Assembly (NCBI RefSeq): GCF_006439355.1 | Contig: NZ_VFTG01000018.1 | Location: 1-64,000 of the forward strand | DNA from: Mesorhizobium sp. B4-1-3 | Lineage (GTDB): Bacteria > Pseudomonadota > Alphaproteobacteria > Rhizobiales > Rhizobiaceae | Direction: 5' to 3' | Length of the DNA: 64,000 nucleotides | In this document: positions 17,298 through 25,851 of the stretch, piece by piece | Layout: each line of letters starts with the position of its first letter | Numbering within the stretch: position 1 is the first letter of the stretch | Program-made: the position numbers and the translations under genes | Notes under the pieces: model-generated | Told to the model about the DNA's origin: nothing | Databases searched by the model: none | The model's input: only the letters and a program-made list of their open reading frames with translations

Positions 17298-17966
17298 TCA
17301 GCCTTCCACGTAGACGATGCGGCGCGTCGATGGCTCAACCAGCACCGGTCGGTTGTTCACATAGACATACCGGTACCGGTAGTTCGGGATCTTCTGCAGG
17401 ACTACCGTCTCGGGCAGGGTTGCGCCGGTCACAACCTTACCTTGAAGGTATACGGGCTTGATCCGATGCGCACTAATGTAAGTGCGTACCTGTTCGGGCG
17501 GGTTGACCACGCTGCCAGCGGCACCGCCGCCGACGATCCCCGCCGCGCCGCCCACAGCAGCGCCGACCGGCCCTCCGATGATAGCGCCGGCGATCGCCCC
17601 GGTAGCGCCGCCGGCGACGGCTCCCGCATTAGCCTGATCGCGAGGAGGTTTCACGACCGCGATGCCGGAATTGGCCGGCCGCTCGGTCAAGACGACCCGA
17701 TTGCCGCCGAATTCCGCCGTGACGTAGTCGGAATAGACCCAGCCTTGACCGCCAGCCTCGGCAATGGTGCACCATTTAGAGTTTTGCAGGCAGCCGTTCA
17801 GCGTGGCCGTCTGGCCCCCCCGCAGGACGCCGATCACCGGATATTGCGAGCCCGGACCAGCGCGAACGTTAAGGTTTGTAGCGGCGGATACGGGAGTGTC
17901 GGCAAAAGCTGCGCCAGACAAGGCGACAAGCGCGCCTGTTACAACGGGTAACAAAAGCCTTTTCAT
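17298..17966 (-). CDS. Secreted SH3b / DUF1236 protein with glycine-zipper
   Basis: About 222 residues. A signal peptide (MKRLLLPVVTGALVALSGAA, cleaved near AFA) is followed by a bacterial SH3 domain at about residues 28-90 (LNVRAGPGSQYPVIGVL, GWVYSDYV). Then comes a glycine-zipper stretch at about 115-155 (AGAIIGGPVGAAVGGAAGI) and a C-terminal DUF1236-type segment (YVYVNNRPVLVEPSTRRIVYV). Proteins with this build are common in rhizobia and are thought to act at the cell envelope. SH3b domains bind peptidoglycan peptides in some proteins; here this is inference. It is a single gene with no clear operon partner. Confidence 0.88.
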   Translation of the reverse strand: MKRLLLPVVTGALVALSGAAFADTPVSAATNLNVRAGPGSQYPVIGVLRGGQTATLNGCLQNSKWCTIAEAGGQGWVYSDYVTAEFGGNRVVLTERPANSGIAVVKPPRDQANAGAVAGGATGAIAGAIIGGPVGAAVGGAAGIVGGGAAGSVVNPPEQVRTYISAHRIKPVYLQGKVVTGATLPETVVLQKIPNYRYRYVYVNNRPVLVEPSTRRIVYVEG

Positions 17967-18226
17967 CGTTCTGTCTCCGTTTCATGGTTCCCTCAGAGCC
18001 AAAAACGAGGAAGAACCATGTGCGTTCCGCTGGCGGATTGCTGAACGGATGTCATTGGGATCGCTCTGCCGCTCCTGGTTTGTCGAGATATGCTCGTTAT
18101 CGAAGCGGTCGATCTCGCCGAGCCAATCGACAGGCTCTATGCACGCGGGAGGAGGTCCGACCGCTGGAACAGCCCTCGGCACGTGCAGAAGCTGGGCAGC
18201 TCTTGAAATGCCAGCATTTGCTGACG

Positions 18227-18690
18227 CTATATAGCGTCATAGTTTTGGGCAGTGCACGCCGTCGCCGCCACCCCAATTCCTGCGTTCACCGCCGGCAGGG
18301 TCTCGAGCATGCTGGTGTTGCGGTTGACGTCCCGCGCACTAGGCACCGCGACCCGCAGCCATCTCGCAACCCGATGGTTCTGCATGATCCCGTCGAACCC
18401 GATCATCGCATGCTTGGCCAGGTCGGCGATGCTCATGGGCCCGTGCTCCTGGACGTACGTACTGCTGGCATAGATCGCCCAAACGGAATCGCAAATCTTG
18501 CGACCGACGAGCCGTTCGTCTACGGGCTCGCCCGAGCGGAGGGCAACGTCAGCCTCTCCTTCCCAAGATCGAGATACCGGTCGCTGGTGACGAACTCTAT
18601 CGTCAGGCGGATAGCGTTCATAAAAGCGGTCCAGCAGGCCAGTTGCTGCTATGCGCGATACGGCTCCGGACAGGTGAGACGGATTACACC
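18227..18690 (-). pseudogene. LysR-family regulator substrate-binding domain, decayed
   Basis: Minus-strand fragments in more than one frame match the effector domain of a LysR regulator in order: IRLTCPE, ATGLLDRFYERYP, a garbled piece, GEADVALRSGEPVDERLVGRKI, HGPMSIADLAKHAMIGFDGI, ARWLRVAVPS and AVNAGIGVA. The helix-turn-helix part is not recognisable upstream. At least two frameshifts lie between the pieces. It is certainly not a working gene and is an early member of the decayed zone that runs to about 23.6 kb. Confidence 0.75.
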
Positions 18691-19701
18691 TTTGAGATCA
18701 TGCTTCAGCGCTTGCGGTTGACGCTCAAGCGCATCGACTGTGCCTCTACACCAAGTCGGGCACCGCCTTCCATGAGCACGATCGGTCGCTCTGGGGCGGC
18801 CTGGGTGTCGGCGGCACGCTCTCGTGGGCTGATGACCATTTCACGGTGTTCGGCGAGGCCATCGCCAAGTCGAGCTTGACGAAGTCCGGCGACAGCCGTT
18901 CGATCTGCGCAAAGCTCGGGTGCAGTGTGAAGTGGTGAGCGGCGCGGACGAGGCATCGGGCTTAGCCCGGTTGAGCAGTCGGAATGCGGTCAGATGTTCG
19001 CATTCTGAGTCGTTCGCCTCCTGGGCGGTTCGACTTTTTGAGAGATCGAAACGGGATGAACCGTGGCCGCGGCGGAACAAATTTACGCCTCGGTGGTTTA
19101 GATGCAGGGCGGTCAATCCCTCCAGATATGGCCGCTCTTAGGGAAGCTCGTCGCTTACGCTTATTGGCTGCGACGGGCTTTTCTGTTGAACAAATACGTC
19201 CGCGCTGGCCTGCTGGCTCACTACGCCCCGTCACTCCATAACCATGCTCGCCAAAGGCCGCTGCAACTAGTTCTTGCCAGCAAACGCGCCGCGCGAAGCG
19301 AGTTTGGATTTGCCGAGCATCGGGATATGGTCACGTGCTCGAGTTTCGGCGATGCCGGTTCGCGCATGAGCAAGTGCACCTGCTTCTCCGCCTTCACGCG
19401 CTCGGTGCGAACCTCGGCTGCCTCTCTGGAAGTCCCACGTGATGATGGCCGTACGCTTTGTCCAGTGTATAGCCAACATGCCAGGCGCGCCGGCTGCTTC
19501 CCAGATCTCAACTCCGGCTAGGCCTACTTCAATCACAACGTTCGAAATCAGCTCCGATATTCGCTGGATCCACTCAACCTATCTGACGCGCAGGGGAACG
19601 GCCTCCTGGAGTGTCGTTCTCAAACGGAGCGATTAGAGGAAGTGCTGGGGCGCCAAGCGCGGCTGTAGCGAGCCGATGATGTAGGTGCCCGTTCCGCACC
19701 A
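18691..19701. other. 1-kb stretch without a recognisable gene
   Basis: No intact gene or family could be recognised. A minus-strand piece near 18830-18900 reads FAQIERLSPDFVKLDLAM, which faintly recalls an EAL domain, but its surroundings have no matching sequence. The rest has mixed-frame short open frames typical of degraded coding DNA. Confidence 0.35.
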
Positions 19702-19726
19702 GGAACATTGCGGCTCACCCCACGTT
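19702..19726 (+). promoter_or_regulatory. EcfG (general stress sigma factor) promoter of csbD-like gene
   Basis: GGAAC at 19702-19706 and CGTT at 19723-19726 are separated by exactly 16 bases, the alphaproteobacterial EcfG/RpoE2 consensus. The site lies 25 bases before the CsbD-family start and is followed by an AGAGGAG ribosome site. CsbD-type genes are typical members of this regulon, so motif and gene support each other. Confidence 0.75.
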
Positions 19727-19750
19727 GGGGTGTCGAGATAGAGGAGCACG

Positions 19751-19936
19751 ATGATGCACAAGGACGAAGCGAAAGGGTCTGCTAAGAAACTGCGCGGCGA
19801 GGTCAAGGACAAGATCGGCAAGGCTACAGGTGACGACAAGCTCCGCGCCGACGGAGCGGCGGACAAAGCCGAGGGTACGCTGCAAAGGGGCGTAGGCAAG
19901 GCAAAGGACGCTGTCCGGGACGCCTTGAAGGACTAA
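19751..19936 (+). CDS. CsbD family stress protein
   Basis: Small hydrophilic protein of 61 residues, rich in Lys, Asp and Ala. It has the CsbD pattern KGSAKKLRGEVKDKIGKATG, followed by DKLRADGAADKAEGTLQRG. CsbD-like proteins accumulate under general stress; their molecular action is unknown. Two adjacent ATG codons begin the gene, and the ribosome site is AGAGGAG. An EcfG-type promoter lies just upstream. It is intact although it sits in a zone of decayed genes, which suggests it is still under selection. Confidence 0.92.
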   Translation: MMHKDEAKGSAKKLRGEVKDKIGKATGDDKLRADGAADKAEGTLQRGVGKAKDAVRDALKD

Positions 19937-20409
19937 GCATTCGAATCAGCGCGCTCAGTCGCTGCAAGCAAAAGGGGGATCGCCGCCCGAGCTTCGAAAG
20001 CCTCGGTCGCGGCTTCTACCCGGCCACCGCTGAAGAGGGTGCTGACGCCGGAACCAGCCGGAACCGTGGCGGTTTTCCTTCTCCAGAACCGGAGACCGAG
20101 CATGTTTAGCTTGCTGATTGTTCTCGGCGCAGTGTGTGGCGCCGTCAAGCTCGGAAGAGAGATCGGCCGCGATGAGGCCGGGATATTACTCGGAGCGCCG
20201 ATAGACTACGAATGCCATTCGTCAACAAGAAGCTAGGACGGCATCGACCGCTAGGTTGGCGGCAGGAAACCATTGGGAACAATCATTGCGTTTGCTCACC
20301 GGACGGCGTGATGGCAGGCTATCGATCTCGAAATCGAGCCCGAACCGCTCACGGACAAATCTCGTTGGACCGTTCGGACAATTTACCAACGCGGGATTGC
20401 GCCGTGGAT
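19937..20409. other. Intergenic region, no clear gene
   Basis: A short open frame from 20102 (MFSLLIVLGAVCGAVKLGRE) could encode a tiny one-helix membrane protein, but it has no recognised family and no strong ribosome site. Nothing else is supported. Confidence 0.3.
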
Positions 20410-20691
20410 TTATGCCTCGAGCAAGGCACCACCGTATTGTGCCCACAAGCGGTCGCAGTCCCACTTCCGAAGGCTCGGTTTACCTGGGAACCCGCAGAGG
20501 ACTATCGCACCGCGAACGTCGTAGCCGAGCACCGACGCGTTAGCTACGAACTGAATAGCACGCCCCAAGCTGATGGGCCGGATCCGGGTTTCTATTTTGC
20601 TGGCAAGGTCGATCACGCCGAAGACTTCCGCCTCTGCGCTTCTCCCGGCCAAAACAGCCGACGAAATTGCATCGTCTAAGGCAAGCAACAT
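20410..20691 (-). CDS. Hypothetical protein (93 aa), doubtful
   Basis: The open frame begins MLLALDDAISSAVLAGRSAE and has a sensible mixture of residues (EVFGVIDLASKIETRIRP, GRAIQFVANASVLGYDVRG). It is not recognised. The longer in-frame extension to 21024 is arginine- and cysteine-rich and looks like non-coding sequence. The surrounding DNA is degraded, so this may be the remaining half of a broken gene. Confidence 0.3.
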   Translation of the reverse strand: MLLALDDAISSAVLAGRSAEAEVFGVIDLASKIETRIRPISLGRAIQFVANASVLGYDVRGAIVLCGFPGKPSLRKWDCDRLWAQYGGALLEA

Positions 20692-20993
20692 GGCAGATTC
20701 CCCCGAGCCTTGATGACAACTCCGGCGCGCGCAAGTTGTTCCGCGCCTGCAAAACGAAATTGCTATCCGCTTCCAGTGGTCTATGCCCCGACTGCTCGTG
20801 GGCGGTTCCGTTGCCAGCGGAGGCTTTGCAAAACACGGCGGCGCCGGACCACATCCAGACTGTCCGCCAAGGTTATGCCGGGTCAACTTGGCGTCGCCCG
20901 CTCGCCGACCTCTTCGAGCTTGTCCAGAACAGCTTCGGGTGCAACCTCGCGCCTGAGCTCGGCGACGTGCCTGATATGGAGTGATCAGCACCA
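20692..20993. other. Short stretch of degraded coding DNA
   Basis: A minus-strand piece reads HIRHVAELRREVAPEAVLDK to a stop near 20883 and looks helical, but it has no start codon and no recognised family. Nothing else is visible. Confidence 0.25.
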
Positions 20994-21260
20994 ATGTGCA
21001 GACGCTACAAGAGATACCTGCCATGGTCGGAGATACACCGGCTCTACCGGCTGACCGCGCCAGCCGATCTCGGCCGCAACGACGCGCCCCGCTACAATAT
21101 TGCGCCCACCGACGAGGTGCCGTTCATCACGACGGCCGAGGACGGCAATCACAAGGTCCGCAGTGGTCGTTGGTAGCTAGTATCTTTTCGGGCGAAGGAG
21201 ATGCACCAAAGCGCCGATGTTTAGTGCGAGGATCGACCGTCGATACGAGGGCGCGCGGCG
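20994..21260 (+). pseudogene. SRAP (YedK/HMCES-type) protein N-terminus, broken
   Basis: The frame starts MCRRYKRYLPWSEIHRLYRL, continues PRYNIAPTDEVPFI and stops after VRSGRW at 21176. SRAP proteins use Cys2 to form a covalent bond with abasic sites in single-stranded DNA. Cys2 is kept, but the usual MCGRY has become MCRRY. The stop is TAG where family members have a second Trp, and the following codons still resemble the family (KEM) before further frame damage near 21225. The C-terminal half with the catalytic His/Glu region is missing. It is therefore a pseudogene. Confidence 0.8.
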
Positions 21261-21353
21261 AGGTCGTGCGTTCTCTGCGGCGACTAGTTGCAGCCGACAA
21301 CATTACCAAAATGAAAATGCCAAGCTGGAAACAGAGCTTGCGATCGCGCGAGC

Positions 21354-22210
21354 GATGATCTGATCGGGTCGGCAATGGTGATCGATATCGCAAGGCGATC
21401 AACCACCCCGGGCTAAGCTTTACTTGCAGCCCGGTTATCTATTCGGCGCGAAATTTCAGCCGCGATTTTCTCGATCGAGCCGATGAAATCAATCGGCCCA
21501 ATCATATTGCGTTGCATTCTCGGGCATGCCTTTCGGGGCACTGCCCGCCCGACCTACAACCATGGTGACGCCGCCGGCAGAATGGATGGCGGCAAGGCCA
21601 CGAGACCCATCGCTAAGTGAGCCCCTGAGAACTACTCCGATGCCGTTGTCCTTGGCATGAACAGCGACAGACGCGAACAACAGATCCACTGTTTTGTTGC
21701 GAAATTTGTGATGGCCGCCCTCGACCAAATGAATTCGGCTTCGCTCAGCCAATGAGAGGTGGGCGGCTGGCTCCCCGATATAACAAGTGCCAAGCAGGAA
21801 GGTGTCATCTTCCGGCGCTATGACTACTGGTAATGCTGATCGGCGCGCCAGCACGTCGCGCAGATGGCTCACGCGATCGCTAGGCCGGTGAAGCACTGCC
21901 AGCACGACAGCGGGCAGCCCCGCAGGAAGCGACCCGAGCAGGTCCTTCAAATCGTCCAGGCCTTCAGGACCAGAGGCACCAATGGCGATGAAGGGCGACA
22001 CATTCTTGGGAAAGGCCATTTGCCTCCGTTGCACATGCGCGCGCTGGGCGGTTGTCGCGCTGTTATGCCAATGGCCGTGGGGCTGACGAGGTTGTCGAGC
22101 CGGATCGTAACTGAGGGTTTTCGCGAAAATGTTTCAGCGAGGCATGGCAGACCTTCTCGTCGCGCTTAAGGTATTCACCCGACCTACCAAGCCGGGCTTA
22201 AGCCATTCAG
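21354..22210. repeat. Direct segmental duplication, copy 1
   Basis: About 857 bases that recur at 29310-30178 in the same orientation with roughly nine-tenths or better identity by eye. The copy holds a CheB-like gene and the 3' end of a DNA ligase gene, both on the minus strand. It differs from copy 2 by substitutions and small indels, for example an extra A near 21502 and a missing T near 22173. Confidence 0.9.
21413..22019 (-). pseudogene. CheB methylesterase-like protein, copy 1 (frameshifted)
   Basis: The protein starts MAFPKNVSPFIAIGASGPEG. It has the CheB catalytic-domain outline: serine in IGASG, histidine in AVLHRPSD and aspartate in SLSDGSRGLAAIHSAGG. CheB proteins remove methyl groups from chemoreceptors, but no receiver domain or chemotaxis gene is present here. 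Compared with copy 2, an extra A at about 21502 shifts the frame after ENATQYD, so the reading stops at 21489 and the last 20 or so residues are lost. The catalytic serine is kept in this copy. Confidence 0.7.
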
Positions 22211-22795
22211 CCTTTCCTTCGCCACGCCCTTCGGCAGTGGCGCTCCGATCTTCCTCTCAACGCTATCCTAGAGGACCTGACGTTTGTCAGCTTTGAAGGT
22301 GACGAAAGCGCCGCCGAGGTAGTGGCCATTGTCGGCTATGAGCACCATGGCCGGCTTGTCAGCCTCTCGCTGCACGCCAATGATATCAATCTCCTTCTCG
22401 ACGTAGCACTTGATCTTGCGCCACAGCATGGTCGAGCCGGAGCGATATACGCCTGCCAGACGCTTAGACACAATGCCTTCGAGATAGCCCCGCAAGCAAG
22501 GTGATAGACGGCGTCGCCTGTGCCCGGGAGCGCCTCACTGAACCGGATGCAGCCACCCGGGTATCGCCGCTTGCAACTCCTCGCGCCGATCCTTCAGCGT
22601 CAGGTCGCGCAAGTCATGGCCGTTATGTGCAGAAGGTCGAACGCGACGAGATCGAGATCGTGCGCCGGCCAGTAATCGCCGAACGGTAGGCACGAAAATC
22701 CGAGAGTCCCGCTTCATTAATGACGATCGTCTCCCCCTCGACGATGAAGCTCGCCGCATCGATTCTTTCAGGAGGTGTGGGACGGGCGCCGTTAA
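22085..22795 (-). pseudogene. ATP-dependent DNA ligase, 5'-truncated and frameshifted
   Basis: Minus-strand pieces in several frames follow the order of an NHEJ-type ATP-dependent DNA ligase: ASFIVEGETIVINEAGLSDFRA, NGHDLRDLTLKDRREELQAA, LEGIVSKRLAGVYRSGSTML then WRKIKCYVEKEIDIIGVQRE, GGAFVTFKADKRQVL and a C-terminal AEWLKPGLVGRVN. The N-terminal part with the active-site lysine is missing. The break at about 22800 coincides with the 5' truncation of a divergent phospholipase D gene. Several frameshifts and a stop after RQVL make it clearly inactive. Its 3' end is inside the duplicated segment. Confidence 0.8.
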
Positions 22796-22802
22796 GAGGT
22801 CG

Positions 22803-23649
22803 AAGTTCACGGCTAGCGACTTCGCCAACCGCTTCTTCTCGTTCCCGAAAAAAGACGGCGTGCCGGCCCTCGATGTGACGTTTTCGCCGCGACCACAGGC
22901 CGCCGCTGCGGCGCGGCTCGACGAGATCGTCAAGCGCTGCGATGCTGAAGCAGAGAAAGGCGGCAACGTCTTCTTGGCCGTGATGACGGCCACGAGCACG
23001 TCGCCCAATCCTGTCTACGAGAAGCTTACTGCCCTCCACGCAGACGCGCGGCTCTTCAGCTACGGTATCTCGGACAACCCGACTGGTATTGCGTTCTATC
23101 CGGTCGGCGAAAAGCACGGGTGTCAGTTACGGGCAAACCGAAATACACCCAGTTACCTCCGCGCTTCAATCAGGTTCCAAACATCCTCTCGGCAGAAGCC
23201 CATCAAATCCACCACAAGTTCGTGGTTTGTGGATTCGGTGGCGACGATCCTGTAGTCTTCTGCGGCTCCTCCAACCTGGCTTTGGCCGCAGAGGAGGTGA
23301 ACGGTGACAACCTGCTGTGCATCCACGACGACGAGATTGTCACGGCCTTCACTATCTAGGCGGTGCTGCTAATCGACCACTTCAATTTCCTGGATCAGAC
23401 CACCAAGGCGGCGAAAGGCAAAGGGGCGGAGGCGAAGACCGAGGAGCCACCCGCCGACAAGTGCACGGCCGCCGTCCAAGCCGAGTGGTCCCTTGGCACC
23501 GACGGCAATGGGCCGACAAGTATTTCGATCCGAAGGACCTGCATAGCCGCGACCGCGAGATGTTTGCTAAAAGTCCTGCCATGGGTGATGCCATCACAAA
23601 CGTCAGCGCGGCAAGGGTTTCAGCCCGGAACGGGGCCAGCAACAGCTAG
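22803..23649 (+). pseudogene. Phospholipase D-family protein, truncated and decayed
   Basis: Coherent pieces on the plus strand are SKFTASDFANRFFSFPKKDG, VTFSPRPQAAAAARLDEIVK, VTGKPKYTQLPPRFNQVPNI and HHKFVVCGFGGDDPVVFCGSSN. The last has the HxK...S(S)N shape of an HKD phospholipase D motif. Further on are DHFNFLD and KYFDPKDLHSRDREMF. A missing G near 23109 shifts the frame, a TAG replaces a codon at about 23357, and another base is lost near 23508. The N-terminus is absent, ending at about 22803 where the ligase remnant also ends. It is a pseudogene. Confidence 0.75.
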
Positions 23650-24933
23650 CAGTTCGAGGCTTTCAATCTCTTGCATCACCTTTCCAGCGATCCCTTGCAA
23701 GTCGCCATACATGCCGACCGTTGACTCGATCACCTCATGGATTTGCGCTTCGCGTTTGGCCCACAGTCGGACGGTGGCTTTGCGCTCACGGGAAAGGTCG
23801 TCCTGCATTTCGGAGAACTTCTCAACAATGGCCTCGATTCGCTCTCTGAAACGCGGCCCGGTCAAATATTCGTAGACCAGCTCCATTTTTGAGGCCTGGC
23901 CGACCTGCACGAGCCGGGATTTATTCAACTGGATCAATAACTGCCGTAGCATAACTGCGATCGCAATGGCGCACTTGGGATGGGCGACGTATACGCCGTC
24001 GATCAAGTCAAATGTCTCAACGCCGGCGGGCAGGACCTCAGAAATCAGCAAAGCGATGTCCGCCTTCGCGGCTCGCTGATCAGTTCTCAACTTGGCGAGC
24101 CAACTCTGACTCCAATTCTTGGTGCGCTTTGACTCCCAAAGTATGGATCCGCATGGCTGACCGGCCGGACCCACGACCCGCTGAAGGAGGTCACCACCGA
24201 ACTCGCCTTTCGCCACCGGTTCGATCACATCAACCGGGAACCGACTGCTGATCAGTCCTTCCAGTTCCAACTCCAGTGCTTCACCTTGCAATTGCTGAGA
24301 GCCCTGTTCAGCGCGGCGCTTCAGGTCCACAATCTGGCGCTGCATGCCGGCGATTTGTTCCTCCTTCTCGACGATCTTCATTTTGAGACCGTCTTCGGCT
24401 TCAGATTTCGCCTTTGCACGAACGGCGTCCAATCCTTCCTGAACCTTCCGCTCGATCGTGAGAGCCAATTCCCGCCGTTCGTCCTCCAACGCGCGTTGCT
24501 TCATGAGGAACTCTGCCTGCTGCATTTGCGCCTGCTCGAGCTTGGCCTCGCGAACCTTCAGAATCTCCTCCAGCTCGGCCACCTTGCGGTTGCGCTCGTC
24601 TAAGTCGGCGGAGAGCAAAAGCTTGGCCTTGCGAGCCTCGTCGGCCGCGATGTGACCGCGCTCGATCCTGATTTTTTCGGCAACGAGGCGTTCGACGCCT
24701 TCTTTGGCAGCTTCGATTTCCTGGCGCTGACGCTTAAGTTCTTCCTCTCTGATGGCGATGGCTGCATTTGCCTGAGCGATGCGTTGCTCATACTCCTCTC
24801 GCGTGGCAGCGATCAGCGGCCCCGCGAGAGATTCATTAAGTTTGATGTCGGTCCTACAACTAGGGCAGGTGATCGTCGGCTCGTTGAAAAGCATATCGCC
24901 GTGCAGAGTCTTTCTGACTGATTGAATTGTCAT
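23620..24933 (-). CDS. DUF2130 domain-containing protein
   Basis: About 437 residues, cytoplasmic. It begins MTIQSVRKTLHGDMLFNEPT with a single CxxC (ITCPSCRTDI), then a long coiled coil at roughly residues 45-205 rich in Glu, Arg and Lys. The C-terminal DUF2130 domain includes SSRFPVDVIEPVAKGEFGGD, ILWESKRTKNWSQSWLAKLR and KADIALLISEVLP. The ILWESKRTK strand with a nearby acidic ADIAL strand resembles a PD-(D/E)XK nuclease core; that reading is my inference. The start at 24933 was chosen because the 75-residue extension to 25158 is Cys/Arg-rich and unlike the family. It is intact, unlike its left neighbours. Function is unknown. Confidence 0.88.
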   Translation of the reverse strand: MTIQSVRKTLHGDMLFNEPTITCPSCRTDIKLNESLAGPLIAATREEYEQRIAQANAAIAIREEELKRQRQEIEAAKEGVERLVAEKIRIERGHIAADEARKAKLLLSADLDERNRKVAELEEILKVREAKLEQAQMQQAEFLMKQRALEDERRELALTIERKVQEGLDAVRAKAKSEAEDGLKMKIVEKEEQIAGMQRQIVDLKRRAEQGSQQLQGEALELELEGLISSRFPVDVIEPVAKGEFGGDLLQRVVGPAGQPCGSILWESKRTKNWSQSWLAKLRTDQRAAKADIALLISEVLPAGVETFDLIDGVYVAHPKCAIAIAVMLRQLLIQLNKSRLVQVGQASKMELVYEYLTGPRFRERIEAIVEKFSEMQDDLSRERKATVRLWAKREAQIHEVIESTVGMYGDLQGIAGKVMQEIESLELLAVAGPVPG

Positions 24934-25180
24934 TGGACGTCGCCTCAAAAGAATCGGTTTCCCATAGGCGACAGTATAGGGGATGTGGCGCGGCCCGAAC
25001 AGAACAAAGTAAGAACATTTGCCGCAATCATGCGGCAACGCGCCTCGGTGGAGGTGCTGCCAGCCTCTGCAATGGGTCGGGGGCGGACGATAGCCGCATG
25101 CATTGCGCTGCAGCTTCCATGAAGCGCTGCACCTCCAGCTCTCAAAGCTGCGCCGCACCCTGGCGCTTGCTTATATTTGA
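24934..25180. other. Intergenic region upstream of DUF2130 gene
   Basis: No gene seen. It must contain the promoter of the minus-strand DUF2130 gene; no clear consensus was recognised. Confidence 0.35.
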
Positions 25181-25393
25181 TTACATCGGTGGATTGCGCA
25201 CGCGATCCTCCAGATCGCGCTGCTTTTCTTCGTTCGAGGCCAGCCGGTTGAACGTGTGTTCGGCAAGCATGGAGCCGACGAATAGGATCAGGAGCGGCGC
25301 GGTCCATGTCCAGAAGGAATGCAGGGCGAAAAAGGCCAAGCCGGCGACAGCGGCCGAAACCGGAAAGAGCGCGAACCGGATCGTCTGGGCCAT
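25181..25393 (-). CDS. Small two-helix membrane protein, hypothetical
   Basis: Seventy residues from the ATG at 25393: a hydrophobic helix IRFALFPVSAAVAGLAFFAL, a short turn, a second helix APLLILFVGSMLAEHTF and a charged tail (NEEKQRDLEDRVRNPP). An in-frame extension to 25528 is possible but has no membrane or family character. No named family is recognised. It would sit in the inner membrane with the charged tail probably in the cytoplasm. Confidence 0.5.
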   Translation of the reverse strand: MAQTIRFALFPVSAAVAGLAFFALHSFWTWTAPLLILFVGSMLAEHTFNRLASNEEKQRDLEDRVRNPPM

Positions 25394-25555
25394 TCTACTC
25401 CCTGTCCAATTAGCAGAGCGGAAGATTTCGGCTAAGCTGTCTATCTCACTTTGGGTGCGACGATCGATCTGCAATTCACAAAAGGCGGTTACGCCGGGCA
25501 GCGCAATGGGTAGGGGCGCCTTGCCCATAAGTGGCCCGACAGTTCCGCGACGGAG

Positions 25556-25842
25556 ATGCTTGAGTCGCCGTTCGGGGATGTGCGTATGCGTAAGGACGGC
25601 CTCAGGCTCAGCTGCGGGTCGGGCCGCATCCGGCGTTTTACAAGCCGCTCGAGCTGCGCGAGATCATCGGCAACGTGACGGTCGACGAAGTTCGGGAGAA
25701 AGTTCGTTGCCAGCAATGCGGCAGCCGCGAGTGGGTGGACCCCGAGCTATTCCATCCAACCGGAGAGCAGGCGCACACGATCCGATATAGGCGATTGGTA
25801 CAAATCCGCTGGGAAAAACGCGTCATCCGGCGAGATAAGTGA
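25556..25842 (+). pseudogene. Small zinc-ribbon-like protein, frameshifted
   Basis: The first part from the ATG at 25556 reads MLESPFGDVRMRKDGLRLSC. The second part, in another frame, reads FYKPLELREIIGNVTVDEVR, then VRCQQCGSREWVDPELFHPTG and ends IRWEKRVIRRDK at 25842. One base change near 25635 (in CGGCGTTTTA) would join them. The CxxC pair in the second part, and possibly a cysteine pair in the first, suggest a small metal-binding protein of a kind seen in rhizobial genomes. No function is known. It could also be a short gene beginning within the second frame at a non-ATG codon. Confidence 0.45.
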
Positions 25843-25851
25843 GCAACGAGC

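Noticed and set aside
18830..18900. EAL-domain phosphodiesterase fragment on the minus strand
   Set aside because: Only a short IERLSPDFVKLDLAM-like piece resembles the family; there is no supporting sequence on either side.
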